A stretch of 64,000 bases of DNA from Pontibacter anaerobius (GTDB lineage Bacteria > Bacteroidota > Bacteroidia > Cytophagales > Hymenobacteraceae), in NCBI RefSeq assembly GCF_026241195.1, contig NZ_JAPFQO010000007.1:186001-250000 (forward strand). The letters are read 5' to 3'. Both the position numbers and the translations under genes were made by a program. Every line of letters begins with the position of its first letter. Position 1 is the first letter of the stretch. Below the pieces are notes generated by a model. It was given only the letters and a program-made list of their open reading frames with translations, was not told the DNA's origin and made no database searches. Below are positions 1 to 7,749 of this stretch, piece by piece.

Positions 1-338
1 TTAAGCAGTTTATCCCGGATCTCCGGAAAATGATGGCCCACCTGCTGCGCCGCCTGCTCATCGGAGAGCACCCGCCGCAGCCGCACCAGCGCAGCCGCCG
101 GCAAGGCTATCCAGCGTATAAACACGTAAATAACCGCGGCCACAAACGAGAAAAGCAGGAAAGCGCGCACATACTCCGGAAAGTAGAACATGTACTCCAG
201 CAAACTATACACGATGTAAACAGAAAGCAGGAGCCCAACCGCAAAAATCCCGCCCCGCAACAGCATGTTGAGGTAGAACTTCTGTTTGAACTCCTGCAAT
301 TGATGCAGCAACTGATCGAGTGCATCGGTATGTTTCAT
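1..338 (-). CDS. DUF4175 family protein, N-terminal part (3' end beyond left edge)
   Basis: The minus strand is open from an ATG at 338 to the window edge, giving 112 residues with no stop. It starts MKHTDALDQLLHQLQEFKQK and has two membrane segments (about residues 29-47 and 56-78). The Q/E-rich stretch that follows, LSDEQAAQQVGHHFPEIRDK, matches the signature I associate with the N-terminus of DUF4175 proteins: large (about 1,100 residue) Bacteroidota membrane proteins of unknown role with later coiled coil. Only the first tenth would be present. An open frame on the other strand over the same bases has no family resemblance and is a shadow. Family identity is recognition, not a search result. 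Confidence 0.75.
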   Translation of the reverse strand, partial: MKHTDALDQLLHQLQEFKQKFYLNMLLRGGIFAVGLLLSVYIVYSLLEYMFYFPEYVRAFLLFSFVAAVIYVFIRWIALPAAALVRLRRVLSDEQAAQQVGHHFPEIRDKLL

Positions 339-477
339 GTCTTGCTATTACAAGGTTAAGGCATGGCGTCTATAGTTGTAAGTTAACCAAATCCATCTAA
401 CGCACTATACTTCAGGCGATAAAAAGTATAAATACCTATAGTATAACTGCACAGACAGCCCTTTTAGTATACCTCCC

Positions 478-1239
478 CTACTCCAGCTCCAGCAGCACCG
501 GGCAGTGGTCCGAGTGCCGGGCTTCAGTAAGTATGGCAGAACGCTTCAGGCGGTCGCGCAGGTTTTCGGTAGCCATGTTATAATCAATACGCCAGCCCAG
601 ATTTTTGTTGCGTGCGCCGGCACGGTAGCTCCACCACGTATAGTTATGCGGCTCCTGGTTAAAGTGGCGGAAGGTGTCGATAAAGCCATTCTCCACCAGC
701 TTGCTCATCCACTCGCGCTCCTCCGGCAAAAAGCCCGAGCTGTTGGCGTTGGATTTCGGGTTATGGATGTCGATGGGTTTGTGGCAGATGTTGTAATCGC
801 CGCTCACCACCAGCCCCGGCAAGGTCTGCTTCAGGTCGCCCACGTAGCCGTGGAAGTCGTCCATCCACTGAAACTTGAACTTCTGGCGCTCCTCCCCGCT
901 GGAGCCTGAAGGCATGTATACGCTCATCACCGACACATCGCCGTAATCGGCGCGCAAAACACGACCTTCCACATCGTAGCATTCTATGCCGCAGCCCACC
1001 TCTACGTGCTGCGGTTTGTCTTTAGAAAGTATAGCCACGCCGCTGTAGCCTTTCTTTACGGCCGGGTGCAGGTACACCTGGTAGCCCATATCTTCAAACA
1101 ACGCCTTGTCGAATTTAGATTCATCGGCCTTGATCTCCTGCAGGCAGAGTACATCGGGGTTAGCGGCTTTCAGCCAATCGCCGAAGCCTTTGGTAAGGGC
1201 GGCACGGATGCCGTTAACATTATAGGTAATAATTTTCAT
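478..1239 (-). CDS. xth: Exodeoxyribonuclease III (AP endonuclease)
   Basis: A DNA repair nuclease of the exonuclease III / AP endonuclease family, which cuts at abasic sites and degrades 3' ends. The 253-residue product begins MKIITYNVNGIRAAL. It carries the expected motifs: YNVNGIR near residue 6, the metal-binding Glu in LCLQEIK (Glu35), SGDYNICHKPIDIHNPK in the middle, WRIDYNMAT, and the C-terminal catalytic Asp-His pair in ARHSDHCPV. A longer frame extends 25 residues upstream but that extension is Cys-rich and unlike the family, so the ATG at 1239 is chosen. It stands alone, with about 140 gene-free bases on either side. Confidence 0.95.
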   Translation of the reverse strand: MKIITYNVNGIRAALTKGFGDWLKAANPDVLCLQEIKADESKFDKALFEDMGYQVYLHPAVKKGYSGVAILSKDKPQHVEVGCGIECYDVEGRVLRADYGDVSVMSVYMPSGSSGEERQKFKFQWMDDFHGYVGDLKQTLPGLVVSGDYNICHKPIDIHNPKSNANSSGFLPEEREWMSKLVENGFIDTFRHFNQEPHNYTWWSYRAGARNKNLGWRIDYNMATENLRDRLKRSAILTEARHSDHCPVLLELE

Positions 1240-1385
1240 GGGTGAATTTTGAGGCGCGCAGCACAGCTTACTTCTTGCCGCTGTCTTTGGTGAGCAGCAA
1301 AAGCGATGACACAAGTATAAATTTCAGGATGCTATACTTCTTCATAAGTATAAATATGCGACAAAATGTGTGCTGCGTTACTGTG

Positions 1386-1742
1386 TTAAGGTTTACGGAT
1401 ATCGTCGGCACGGTTAAAGTACTCGATCACGTGCCATTTAAGCATCTTCTCCTGCTCTTTCAGGTTGGCAAACGGGATAGATTTCACCGCCTTAAAGTGG
1501 GGCCAGCCCTCCTCGTCGCGGCCGGTGAACTCGTAATAGCCCGACTCGGCAAAGACGCGGCAGGTGGCAATGTGCATCAGGTCCTGCTTCTCCTCCTTGG
1601 TAAACTCCCGTATGCCCATGCCCAGCTCCTGAATCCCGATCAGAAAAAGTATGGCATTCATATCAGGCTTCTTGCCAAAGCGCTTCATCAGGTCGGCCCG
1701 CAGCTGCGTCCAGTTATGTTCCAGGTTGTCGCTGTCGTACAT
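1386..1742 (-). CDS. Conserved hypothetical protein, 118 aa
   Basis: I do not recognise a named family. The product is small, soluble and charged, starting MYDSDNLEHNWTQLRADLMK and ending EYFNRADDIRKP, with no signal peptide or membrane segment. The frame is open 21 residues further upstream, but that part is translated low-complexity DNA (repeated AACAATTTAAC words), so the ATG at 1742 is preferred. It lies about 100 bases downstream of the AhpD-like gene on the same strand, and the two may be co-transcribed. The composition looks like a genuine gene. Confidence 0.7.
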   Translation of the reverse strand: MYDSDNLEHNWTQLRADLMKRFGKKPDMNAILFLIGIQELGMGIREFTKEEKQDLMHIATCRVFAESGYYEFTGRDEEGWPHFKAVKSIPFANLKEQEKMLKWHVIEYFNRADDIRKP

Positions 1743-1844
1743 AAGTTGATTGTTAAATTGTTGGATTGTTAAATTGTTGATTCGCATGAAGTATAAACGC
1801 TCCATTTTGGAACCAACAATTTAACCATGTAGCCATTTAACAGT

Positions 1845-2198
1845 TTATTCTGCAGAGCCTCTCTCCTTCAGTTCCTCCCAGTACTCCACGGCGCGGCGGA
1901 AGTGCGGGATCACGATGGAGCCGCCCACTAGGTTGGCGATGGAAGATACCTCCATAAACTGCTCGTCAGTTACACCCTCTTTGTAGCACTTGCCCACGTG
2001 GTATTTAATGCAATCGTCGCAGCGCAGCACCATGGATGCCACCAAACCCAGCATTTCCTTCGTTTTCACGTCCAGGGCACCCTCCATATAGGTGTTGGTG
2101 TCGAGGTTAAAGAAACGCTTAATCACTTTATTGTCGTATGACATGATGCGCTCGTTCATGCGCGTGCGGTAGTCGTTGAATTCTTCTACTAAGCTCAT
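1845..2198 (-). CDS. Carboxymuconolactone decarboxylase / AhpD-like protein
   Basis: The 117-residue protein belongs to the carboxymuconolactone decarboxylase (AhpD-like) fold. The family's redox motif is intact: CDDC at residues 60-63 followed by His67 (RCDDCIKYHVGKC), the pattern of AhpD-type alkylhydroperoxidase partners. Members are often thiol-dependent peroxidase helpers rather than true decarboxylases, so a peroxide-defence or thiol-exchange role is likely. This is inference; the partner is not visible nearby. Length is typical for single-domain members. It is followed on the same strand by the 118-residue hypothetical protein and diverges from comF. Confidence 0.88.
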   Translation of the reverse strand: MSLVEEFNDYRTRMNERIMSYDNKVIKRFFNLDTNTYMEGALDVKTKEMLGLVASMVLRCDDCIKYHVGKCYKEGVTDEQFMEVSSIANLVGGSIVIPHFRRAVEYWEELKERGSAE

Positions 2199-2294
2199 TG
2201 TTAGGTTATTCTTGGTAAGGATGACTTTGTATTTAGTCCAAGTATAAAGTTACGGCAAAATCATCAGAATACCTTAAACCATACTTTACAGACA

Positions 2295-2981
2295 ATGTTT
2301 GAAGACCTGCTGAGTTTGCTGTTTCCTGAAACCTGCTACGCCTGTAGCGGCGCGATGGCCCACGGCGAGAAATATATCTGCACCAGTTGCAGCGTTAAAC
2401 TGCCCTACACTGATTTTCATGTGCACGGAGCTACGGAGCTGAACCCGCTGCAGCGCAGGTTCTGGGGCAAAGTGCCGGTGCGGTTCGCCTTCTCTTATTT
2501 ATACTTTATGCCGAAGGGGCGGGTGCAGCGGCTGTTGCACCGCCTCAAGTATAAAGGCGCCAAGGAACTGGGTGAGCACCTGGGGCAGCGCTACGGCTCC
2601 CTCCTCTCCGATTACCAGTACAACAGCCAGTTTAACCTGATCGTGCCGGTGCCGCTGCACAAATATAAACTGCGGCGGCGGGGCTATAACCAGGCGGAGT
2701 GCTTCGCCAAAGGCCTTTCTCAAAGTATGAACTTGCCCTGCCAGGGCCACGCGCTGCTGCGCACCACCGATACCGGCACCCAAACACGCAAGAACCGCTT
2801 TGACCGCTGGCAGAATGTGGAGCAGGTGTTTCGGGTGGCAAAACCGGAGCAGGTAAAGGGCAAGCATGTGCTGCTGGTGGATGACGTACTGACAACCGGC
2901 GCCACCCTGGAGGCCTGCGCCCGCGCCTTGCTGGAGGCAGGTGCCGCTGAGGTAAGTATCGCCACCATCGCAGCCGCCTGA
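2295..2981 (+). CDS. comF: ComF family phosphoribosyltransferase-like protein
   Basis: The 228-residue protein has the ComF layout. An N-terminal zinc-ribbon-like part has two Cys pairs (CYAC near residue 14, CTSC near residue 30). The PVPLHKYKLRRRGYNQAE segment follows near residue 117. A C-terminal phosphoribosyltransferase PRPP loop, LLVDDVLTTGAT, lies near residue 196. ComF homologues are needed for DNA uptake in naturally competent bacteria, probably in single-strand DNA handling with ComFA/PriA. Whether this organism is competent is not shown here, but it is relevant to the repeated 9-base word discussed in the findings, one copy of which lies inside this gene (about 2547). Confidence 0.92.
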   Translation: MFEDLLSLLFPETCYACSGAMAHGEKYICTSCSVKLPYTDFHVHGATELNPLQRRFWGKVPVRFAFSYLYFMPKGRVQRLLHRLKYKGAKELGEHLGQRYGSLLSDYQYNSQFNLIVPVPLHKYKLRRRGYNQAECFAKGLSQSMNLPCQGHALLRTTDTGTQTRKNRFDRWQNVEQVFRVAKPEQVKGKHVLLVDDVLTTGATLEACARALLEAGAAEVSIATIAAA

Positions 2982-3094
2982 TTCAGGTTTATACTTTGCA
3001 GGAGCTGCCGCAGCCTCCGAGGTGGTGATTTTCGCCAAAGGCAGATTTTTTTCGTAGTCAAACTACAGCGCGTTTTAATAAAAGAAGATTGACT

Positions 3095-4612
3095 ATGATG
3101 AGAAACGACACGAAAGATACAAAAGGACCCGATGTAGTGCTGATTGGAGCAGGCATTATGAGCGCAACATTGGGTATGATGCTGAAGGAACTACAGCCCA
3201 GCCTTCAGATCGAAGTTTTAGAGCGGTTAGACAGTGCCGCAGCCGAGAGCTCCGATGCCTGGAACAATGCCGGCACCGGGCACTCTGCCTTCTGTGAGCT
3301 TAACTACACTCCCGAAAAACCTGACGACTCTATCGATATCTCCAAAGCCATTAAAATCGCCGAGTCATTTGAAATTTCGAAGCAATTTTGGGCTTACCTG
3401 ATCAAGAATAACATTATTGAGTTACCCACCTCTTTTATCAAGAACCTTCCGCATATAAGCTTTGTGTGGGGCAGGGATAATGTGGATTTCCTGCGCAAGC
3501 GGTACGAGGCAATGGTGGAGTGCCACTTGTTCGATGATATGGTTTACTCCGAAAGCCATGAGGAACTGAAAGGTTGGGTACCGCTGGTAATGAGCGGAAG
3601 AGACAAAAGTGAACCTGTAGCCGGCACCCGTATGGACCTGGGTACAGATGTTAACTTCGGAGCCCTTACCCGCAGTATGTTTAACCACCTGCAGGAGGAG
3701 AGCAACGTTATACTTCATTTCGGGCATGAGGTACGGAAGCTGCGGCAGATGGAGGATGGGCGTTGGCGCATTAAGGTGAAAAACCTGCAGAACGGAGAAA
3801 AACGCAATATATACGCCCGCTACGTATTTATAGGAGCCGGTGGTGGTGCCTTGCCTTTGCTGGAGAAATCAGATATACCGGAGGGGAAAGGCTATGGCGG
3901 TTTCCCGGTAAGCGGGCAGTGGCTCAGGTGCACCAACCGCGATGTGATAGAGCGACATGAGGCCAAAGTATACGGCAAGGCTGCCGTGGGCTCGCCGCCA
4001 ATGTCAGTGCCGCACCTGGATACGCGCTACATCAACGGCAGGCGTGAGTTGCTTTTCGGCCCTTATGCGGGCTTCTCTACTAAATTCCTGAAGAAAGGCT
4101 CTTTTATGGATTTACCGAAATCCATTAAGGCCGGAAACCTGCGACCTATGCTGTCGGCAGGTTTGCGGAACATGGCATTAACCCGGTACCTGATCGACCA
4201 GGTGCGGCAGTCGCCTGAGGAGCGGGTGGAGGCGCTGCGGGATTATTTTCCTGATGCTCGCCCAGAAGATTGGGAACTGGCGGTAGCGGGCCAGCGTGTG
4301 CAGATAATTAAGCGAGACCCAAATAAAGGTGGCGTGCTAGAGTTTGGTACAGAGGTAGTAAGCGGGGCAAACTGTACCTTAGCGGCTTTACTCGGGGCAT
4401 CTCCGGGCGCTTCTACGGCTGTATCTATTATGCTGGGCTTGCTGGAGCGATGCTTTATGCACCGCATTAATACTGAGGAGTGGCAGGTAAAACTGAAAGA
4501 GATGATTCCTTCCTACGGCCAGTCGCTCGCCGATGACCCCGAACTGCTTGATCGCGTCCGTTCTTACACCAGTGAGGTGTTGGGCCTGGTGCCGGCGGTG
4601 GAGAAGAAGTAG
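3095..4612 (+). CDS. mqo: Malate:quinone oxidoreductase
   Basis: A membrane-associated FAD enzyme oxidising malate to oxaloacetate with quinone as acceptor, bypassing NAD-dependent malate dehydrogenase in the TCA cycle. The 505-residue length is normal for MQO. The N-terminal FAD-binding motif is VVLIGAGIMSATLG (about residues 14-27), followed by the MQO-typical SSDAWNNAGTGHSAFCELNY. AGQRVQIIKRD and SPGASTAVSIMLGLL occur near the C-terminus. Two consecutive ATGs at 3095 and 3098 are possible starts, and an in-frame TTG at 3089 is less likely. An intrinsic terminator follows at 4632. The fumarase gene of the same pathway is in this window at 17.7 kb. Confidence 0.96.
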   Translation: MMRNDTKDTKGPDVVLIGAGIMSATLGMMLKELQPSLQIEVLERLDSAAAESSDAWNNAGTGHSAFCELNYTPEKPDDSIDISKAIKIAESFEISKQFWAYLIKNNIIELPTSFIKNLPHISFVWGRDNVDFLRKRYEAMVECHLFDDMVYSESHEELKGWVPLVMSGRDKSEPVAGTRMDLGTDVNFGALTRSMFNHLQEESNVILHFGHEVRKLRQMEDGRWRIKVKNLQNGEKRNIYARYVFIGAGGGALPLLEKSDIPEGKGYGGFPVSGQWLRCTNRDVIERHEAKVYGKAAVGSPPMSVPHLDTRYINGRRELLFGPYAGFSTKFLKKGSFMDLPKSIKAGNLRPMLSAGLRNMALTRYLIDQVRQSPEERVEALRDYFPDARPEDWELAVAGQRVQIIKRDPNKGGVLEFGTEVVSGANCTLAALLGASPGASTAVSIMLGLLERCFMHRINTEEWQVKLKEMIPSYGQSLADDPELLDRVRSYTSEVLGLVPAVEKK

Positions 4613-4631
4613 AAAGTATAGTTTAAAGTAT

Positions 4632-4678
4632 AAAACAGGGGCAAGAGGTGCTGTTTAGCTTCTCCTGTCCCTGTTTTT
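4632..4678 (+). terminator. Rho-independent terminator after mqo
   Basis: AAAACAGGG (4632-4640) pairs with CCCTGTTTT (4669-4677), with further partial pairing inside, and runs into T-rich sequence. The stem is directly preceded by two copies of the AAGTATA word. Confidence 0.75.
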
Positions 4679-4753
4679 ATTTATACAAAGTATAAAATGG
4701 AGGTGCAGCTACCCTCTTGTGCTTTATCATGAGCTTATAGCAAAACTTAGTAG

Positions 4754-5230
4754 CTAACTGCTAGTCTGTTCGCGGTGTACATCAGAGAGGGCTGGCTCGG
4801 CATACTCTATCTCCTCTGCTGCCTCCAGGTCGTCGAGCAACTCTTTTACCACAGCGTAGTTAACGCTTAGAGGTACCTCCAAAACCATGAAGTCTTCGTT
4901 TACTTCTACCGATACGCAGCCTAACTGGGCAAATTTCTTTCTAATCTCCAGCAGTGGTGTATCCTCGTTTTGGCGGATAACCTGTATGGTAGAGTTGCCC
5001 GATGGTGTTACAGTTTCTTTGTAGAGAAGCCCCTCTTCCATCGCGTCATACTCCGCGCGCACGATATCCTCCGTTGCAATGAGTGGCACATAGTATGGGA
5101 TGCTGTCAATCTTGTATAGGCCTTTGGCTGCCTCTACTTCCTGTGCCCACAGGGTCTCTACCATCTCGCGGTCAAAAACATCGCTGTAAAAACGGAAGGT
5201 GATTTTATGTCCTTGCTTTTCTTCGCTCAT
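4754..5230 (-). CDS. DUF4265-like hypothetical protein
   Basis: A 158-residue soluble acidic protein. The central order of motifs is a strong reminder of the DUF4265 family, whose function is unknown: a Trp-containing N-part, LYKIDSIPYYVPLIATEDIV, a glycine/glutamate turn, SGNSTIQVI, and a final segment in which an LGC turn precedes a hydrophobic strand and helix. The ATG at 5230 is used because the upstream in-frame extension is translated terminator DNA. The gene's own 5' region overlaps the terminator of gldJ, which lies just upstream on the same strand. Confidence 0.7.
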   Translation of the reverse strand: MSEEKQGHKITFRFYSDVFDREMVETLWAQEVEAAKGLYKIDSIPYYVPLIATEDIVRAEYDAMEEGLLYKETVTPSGNSTIQVIRQNEDTPLLEIRKKFAQLGCVSVEVNEDFMVLEVPLSVNYAVVKELLDDLEAAEEIEYAEPALSDVHREQTSS

Positions 5231-5242
5231 CAGTATAAAAGT

Positions 5243-5273
5243 AAAAAAGCCCAAGCGTTAGCCCGGGCTTTTT
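5243..5273 (-). terminator. Terminator of gldJ
   Basis: Read on the minus strand, AAAAAGCCC and GGGCTTTTTT form a hairpin ending in a T run, 20 bases past the gldJ stop codon. Confidence 0.85.
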
Positions 5274-5293
5274 ATATAAAAGTAACCTTTGTC

Positions 5294-6523
5294 TTATTTG
5301 TTAGAGCCGGCGTTGATCATTGCGCAACGGAAGCCGATTGTGGCTGTTGATGAATCCTGGGCCATGAAGCGGCGAGTACCTGGAGACAACCAGTAAGCCA
5401 CATCTTTCCAGGAACCACCTTTGTAAACGCGAACCTCATCGCTAACCAGTGAGTGATATCCTTCGCTGGAGTCATAGTTCGTAGACTCATCCAGGAAGCC
5501 GTCACGACGGAATGGGTTCAGGTCTTCCACATCCTGGAAAGAAAGCGGACGGTATACATCCTGCACCCACTCGTTTACGTTACCGGCCATGTTGTACAGA
5601 CCAAAATCGTTTGGCGGGTAAGCGTAAATGTAGTCCGTGATCATGGCACCGTCGTTCAGAGAGCCAGCGATACCGGCGTAGTCACCACGGCCACGCTTAA
5701 AGTTAGCCAGGAATTTACCCATCTGCTTGCCATACGGGTTACGCACCTGGTGGCCATCCCATGGGTACAGGCGGCGGTTGTTCTGGTTTTCATCCTCTGT
5801 GTACTGCGTACCAATCATGGCCTGTGCAGCATACTCCCACTCTGCCTCTGTTGGGAGACGGTAATTCGGTAGCACGTAACCAGACTCAATAGATGGCTTC
5901 TCGCCTTCTACAGCCTCGTCGCCGCCACCACGGCCAAACAGGCCTCTTCTGCCACCGCCGCCATTGGCCTGCTGGGCAAGAATGTCGTTAACTTTGTTTG
6001 TGCGCCATACGCAGAAGTCGTTAGCCTGCAGCCAGCTTACACCCACCACCGGGAAGAAGCGGAAACCTGGGTAACGCAGGTAATAGGTAACGTATGGGTC
6101 GTTGAATGAAAGTTGCTGAGACCAAACAGTAGTATCCGGCAAGGCAGCCTGGTATACTTCCGGCAGGGAGTCGCGCTTCAGGTCGTGCAGGTACTCCAGC
6201 CAGTGGATGTTTGCCACCTCAGTTTCATCCATATAGAAAGAGGCTACAGTTACTGTACGCTCCACGTTGTCACGCGTCATGGCAATATCCTCTTCCATAG
6301 AGCCAAGCACGGTACGGCCGCCTTCAATAAAGATCAGACCCGGGCCCTGCGGGAACTCCGCGTAGTCGGCCACATCGAAAGCATCTTCTTCTTCGCCATA
6401 CTCAGCGCCAGTTGCAGAGCTGTAAGCACCAGGGTCTGTGCTGGTTGGCTGGCCGCCCTTACCACAGGCAGTAAGCAACATGCCTCCCACAACCACAGCC
6501 GATAAATACTTGATTAACTTCAT
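5294..6523 (-). CDS. gldJ: Gliding-motility/T9SS lipoprotein GldJ (FGE-sulfatase fold)
   Basis: A 409-residue lipoprotein with a lipobox LLTAC (Cys20) and a formylglycine-generating-enzyme-like fold: GLIFIEGGRTVLGS near residue 60, FYMDETEVANIHWLEYL, YPVVG-type segment FFPVVGVSWLQANDFC, RLPTEAEWEYAAQ, YNMAGNVNEWVQD and the C-terminal GGSWKD...GFRC. The TEVxNxxWLEYL and ALPDTTVW stretches are those of GldJ rather than GldK. In Flavobacterium, GldJ is an outer-membrane lipoprotein needed for gliding and type IX secretion, stabilising GldK/other components. A Gly/Arg-rich insertion lies about residues 187-202. It is the second gene of an operon with the SprF-like gene (63 bases apart). The MKLIKY start fits the signal peptide. 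Confidence 0.88.
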   Translation of the reverse strand: MKLIKYLSAVVVGGMLLTACGKGGQPTSTDPGAYSSATGAEYGEEEDAFDVADYAEFPQGPGLIFIEGGRTVLGSMEEDIAMTRDNVERTVTVASFYMDETEVANIHWLEYLHDLKRDSLPEVYQAALPDTTVWSQQLSFNDPYVTYYLRYPGFRFFPVVGVSWLQANDFCVWRTNKVNDILAQQANGGGGRRGLFGRGGGDEAVEGEKPSIESGYVLPNYRLPTEAEWEYAAQAMIGTQYTEDENQNNRRLYPWDGHQVRNPYGKQMGKFLANFKRGRGDYAGIAGSLNDGAMITDYIYAYPPNDFGLYNMAGNVNEWVQDVYRPLSFQDVEDLNPFRRDGFLDESTNYDSSEGYHSLVSDEVRVYKGGSWKDVAYWLSPGTRRFMAQDSSTATIGFRCAMINAGSNK

Positions 6524-6586
6524 AAAATAGTACCTAATTAAGATAAGGTTCTTGTAACGTAGATTAATGTGCAATTATAAATAATA

Positions 6587-7606
6587 TTAGAATGCCGGAC
6601 AAACAATGCCTCTGTTAATTTTATTCTTCAAGCGGCTCCTAAACAAATTGTTAATATCAGCACGTTCAAAAACAAGCGTAACTTCGTTCGTGCCACCTAC
6701 TTCCCTGCTCAATCCCTTCAGCCCGACCTCGTGGCTAAAACCCACCCTGAAATGCGTTAAATCGAGGCCTGCTATAACGGACAAGGATTGGTCTTGGTTA
6801 GTTCCACCTACAACGGGTACTCCTTTATATATAAATCCTAACGTCAGGGGAGTGTATTTAGTATATAGCCCTATGTCTAATCTTTTAGAACTTTGCTGAT
6901 CTATGAAAGTAGCCGTTGGCGTAAAGCTCAGTTCGAACAGCCGCCCCTGCTCCTCGTAGGAGCGGGCGTAAAATTTATAACCGGCGATAGCCGTGAAACG
7001 AATCGGCAACTCCGACTCCTGCCCCAGCTTATAGGTAGGCTGGTTTAAATGCGCCGCCGTAATTCCTGCCCATACTTGATCAGAATAAACAAGGCCACCC
7101 ACGGTAAAGTCGGCGTAAGTGTTTGGCTCAAATTCATTTACTTCTGCCGACGTTAGCGCCACCATGCCGTTGTCCGACAACTGGTCGCCGAAAACCAGGT
7201 TGTCATAATCTAGGTTAAGGCGGGTTATACTTGCCTGAAGCCCGGCAGACATGGCCCAGCTGTCGCTGATGTTGGTGTGATAGGCATAGCCCAAGCCAGC
7301 CTGCAGTTTCTTAAGGCCACCCACACCGGCGCGGTCCTGCTGCAGCAGCAGGCTAATTGCACTTTTCGAATCAGGTATCCGGAGGTCGGCGGCCAGGGCG
7401 TTGGTAATGAAGGAGCCGTTGAGCGCCGGCCACTGCTTGCGGTGCGACAGCCCTACGCTCCAGCTGTGATCGAGGCCGGCAAAGGCCGGGTTCAAGTATA
7501 GGCGGTTAGCATACTGTTGCGTGTACTGCACATCCTGCGCTACGGCGCAGCAGGCCCAGAGGCAGGCGGTACACATCAGCAATATCTTTTTAAAACCTGC
7601 GCCCAT
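6587..7606 (-). CDS. PorP/SprF family type IX secretion membrane protein
   Basis: A 339-residue outer-membrane beta-barrel protein of the PorP/SprF family. It has an N-terminal signal peptide (hydrophobic core about residues 6-21, cleavage near VAQ/DVQ) and then the family hallmark QYTQQYANRLYLNPAFAG. The rest is alternating hydrophobic strands with LSHRKQWPAL and many short turns. PorP-like proteins associate with PorK/PorN-type rings and, for SprF, with specific large adhesin cargo. It is encoded immediately upstream of gldJ on the same strand, consistent with a shared secretion/gliding role. The family has many paralogues per genome, so which cargo it serves cannot be told. Confidence 0.88.
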   Translation of the reverse strand: MGAGFKKILLMCTACLWACCAVAQDVQYTQQYANRLYLNPAFAGLDHSWSVGLSHRKQWPALNGSFITNALAADLRIPDSKSAISLLLQQDRAGVGGLKKLQAGLGYAYHTNISDSWAMSAGLQASITRLNLDYDNLVFGDQLSDNGMVALTSAEVNEFEPNTYADFTVGGLVYSDQVWAGITAAHLNQPTYKLGQESELPIRFTAIAGYKFYARSYEEQGRLFELSFTPTATFIDQQSSKRLDIGLYTKYTPLTLGFIYKGVPVVGGTNQDQSLSVIAGLDLTHFRVGFSHEVGLKGLSREVGGTNEVTLVFERADINNLFRSRLKNKINRGIVCPAF

Positions 7607-7749
7607 AGATGCAATTTAACTTTTAAGCCGCTGTTTAGTTAGCTATAAGAGTGACTGTTACAAAACCGAAGTATAAAGTAGCACGATTTTAGCTATAATT
7701 TCTATAGCTTAGCTTTTACATCCGTAAAACACCAAAACTACTACAACTC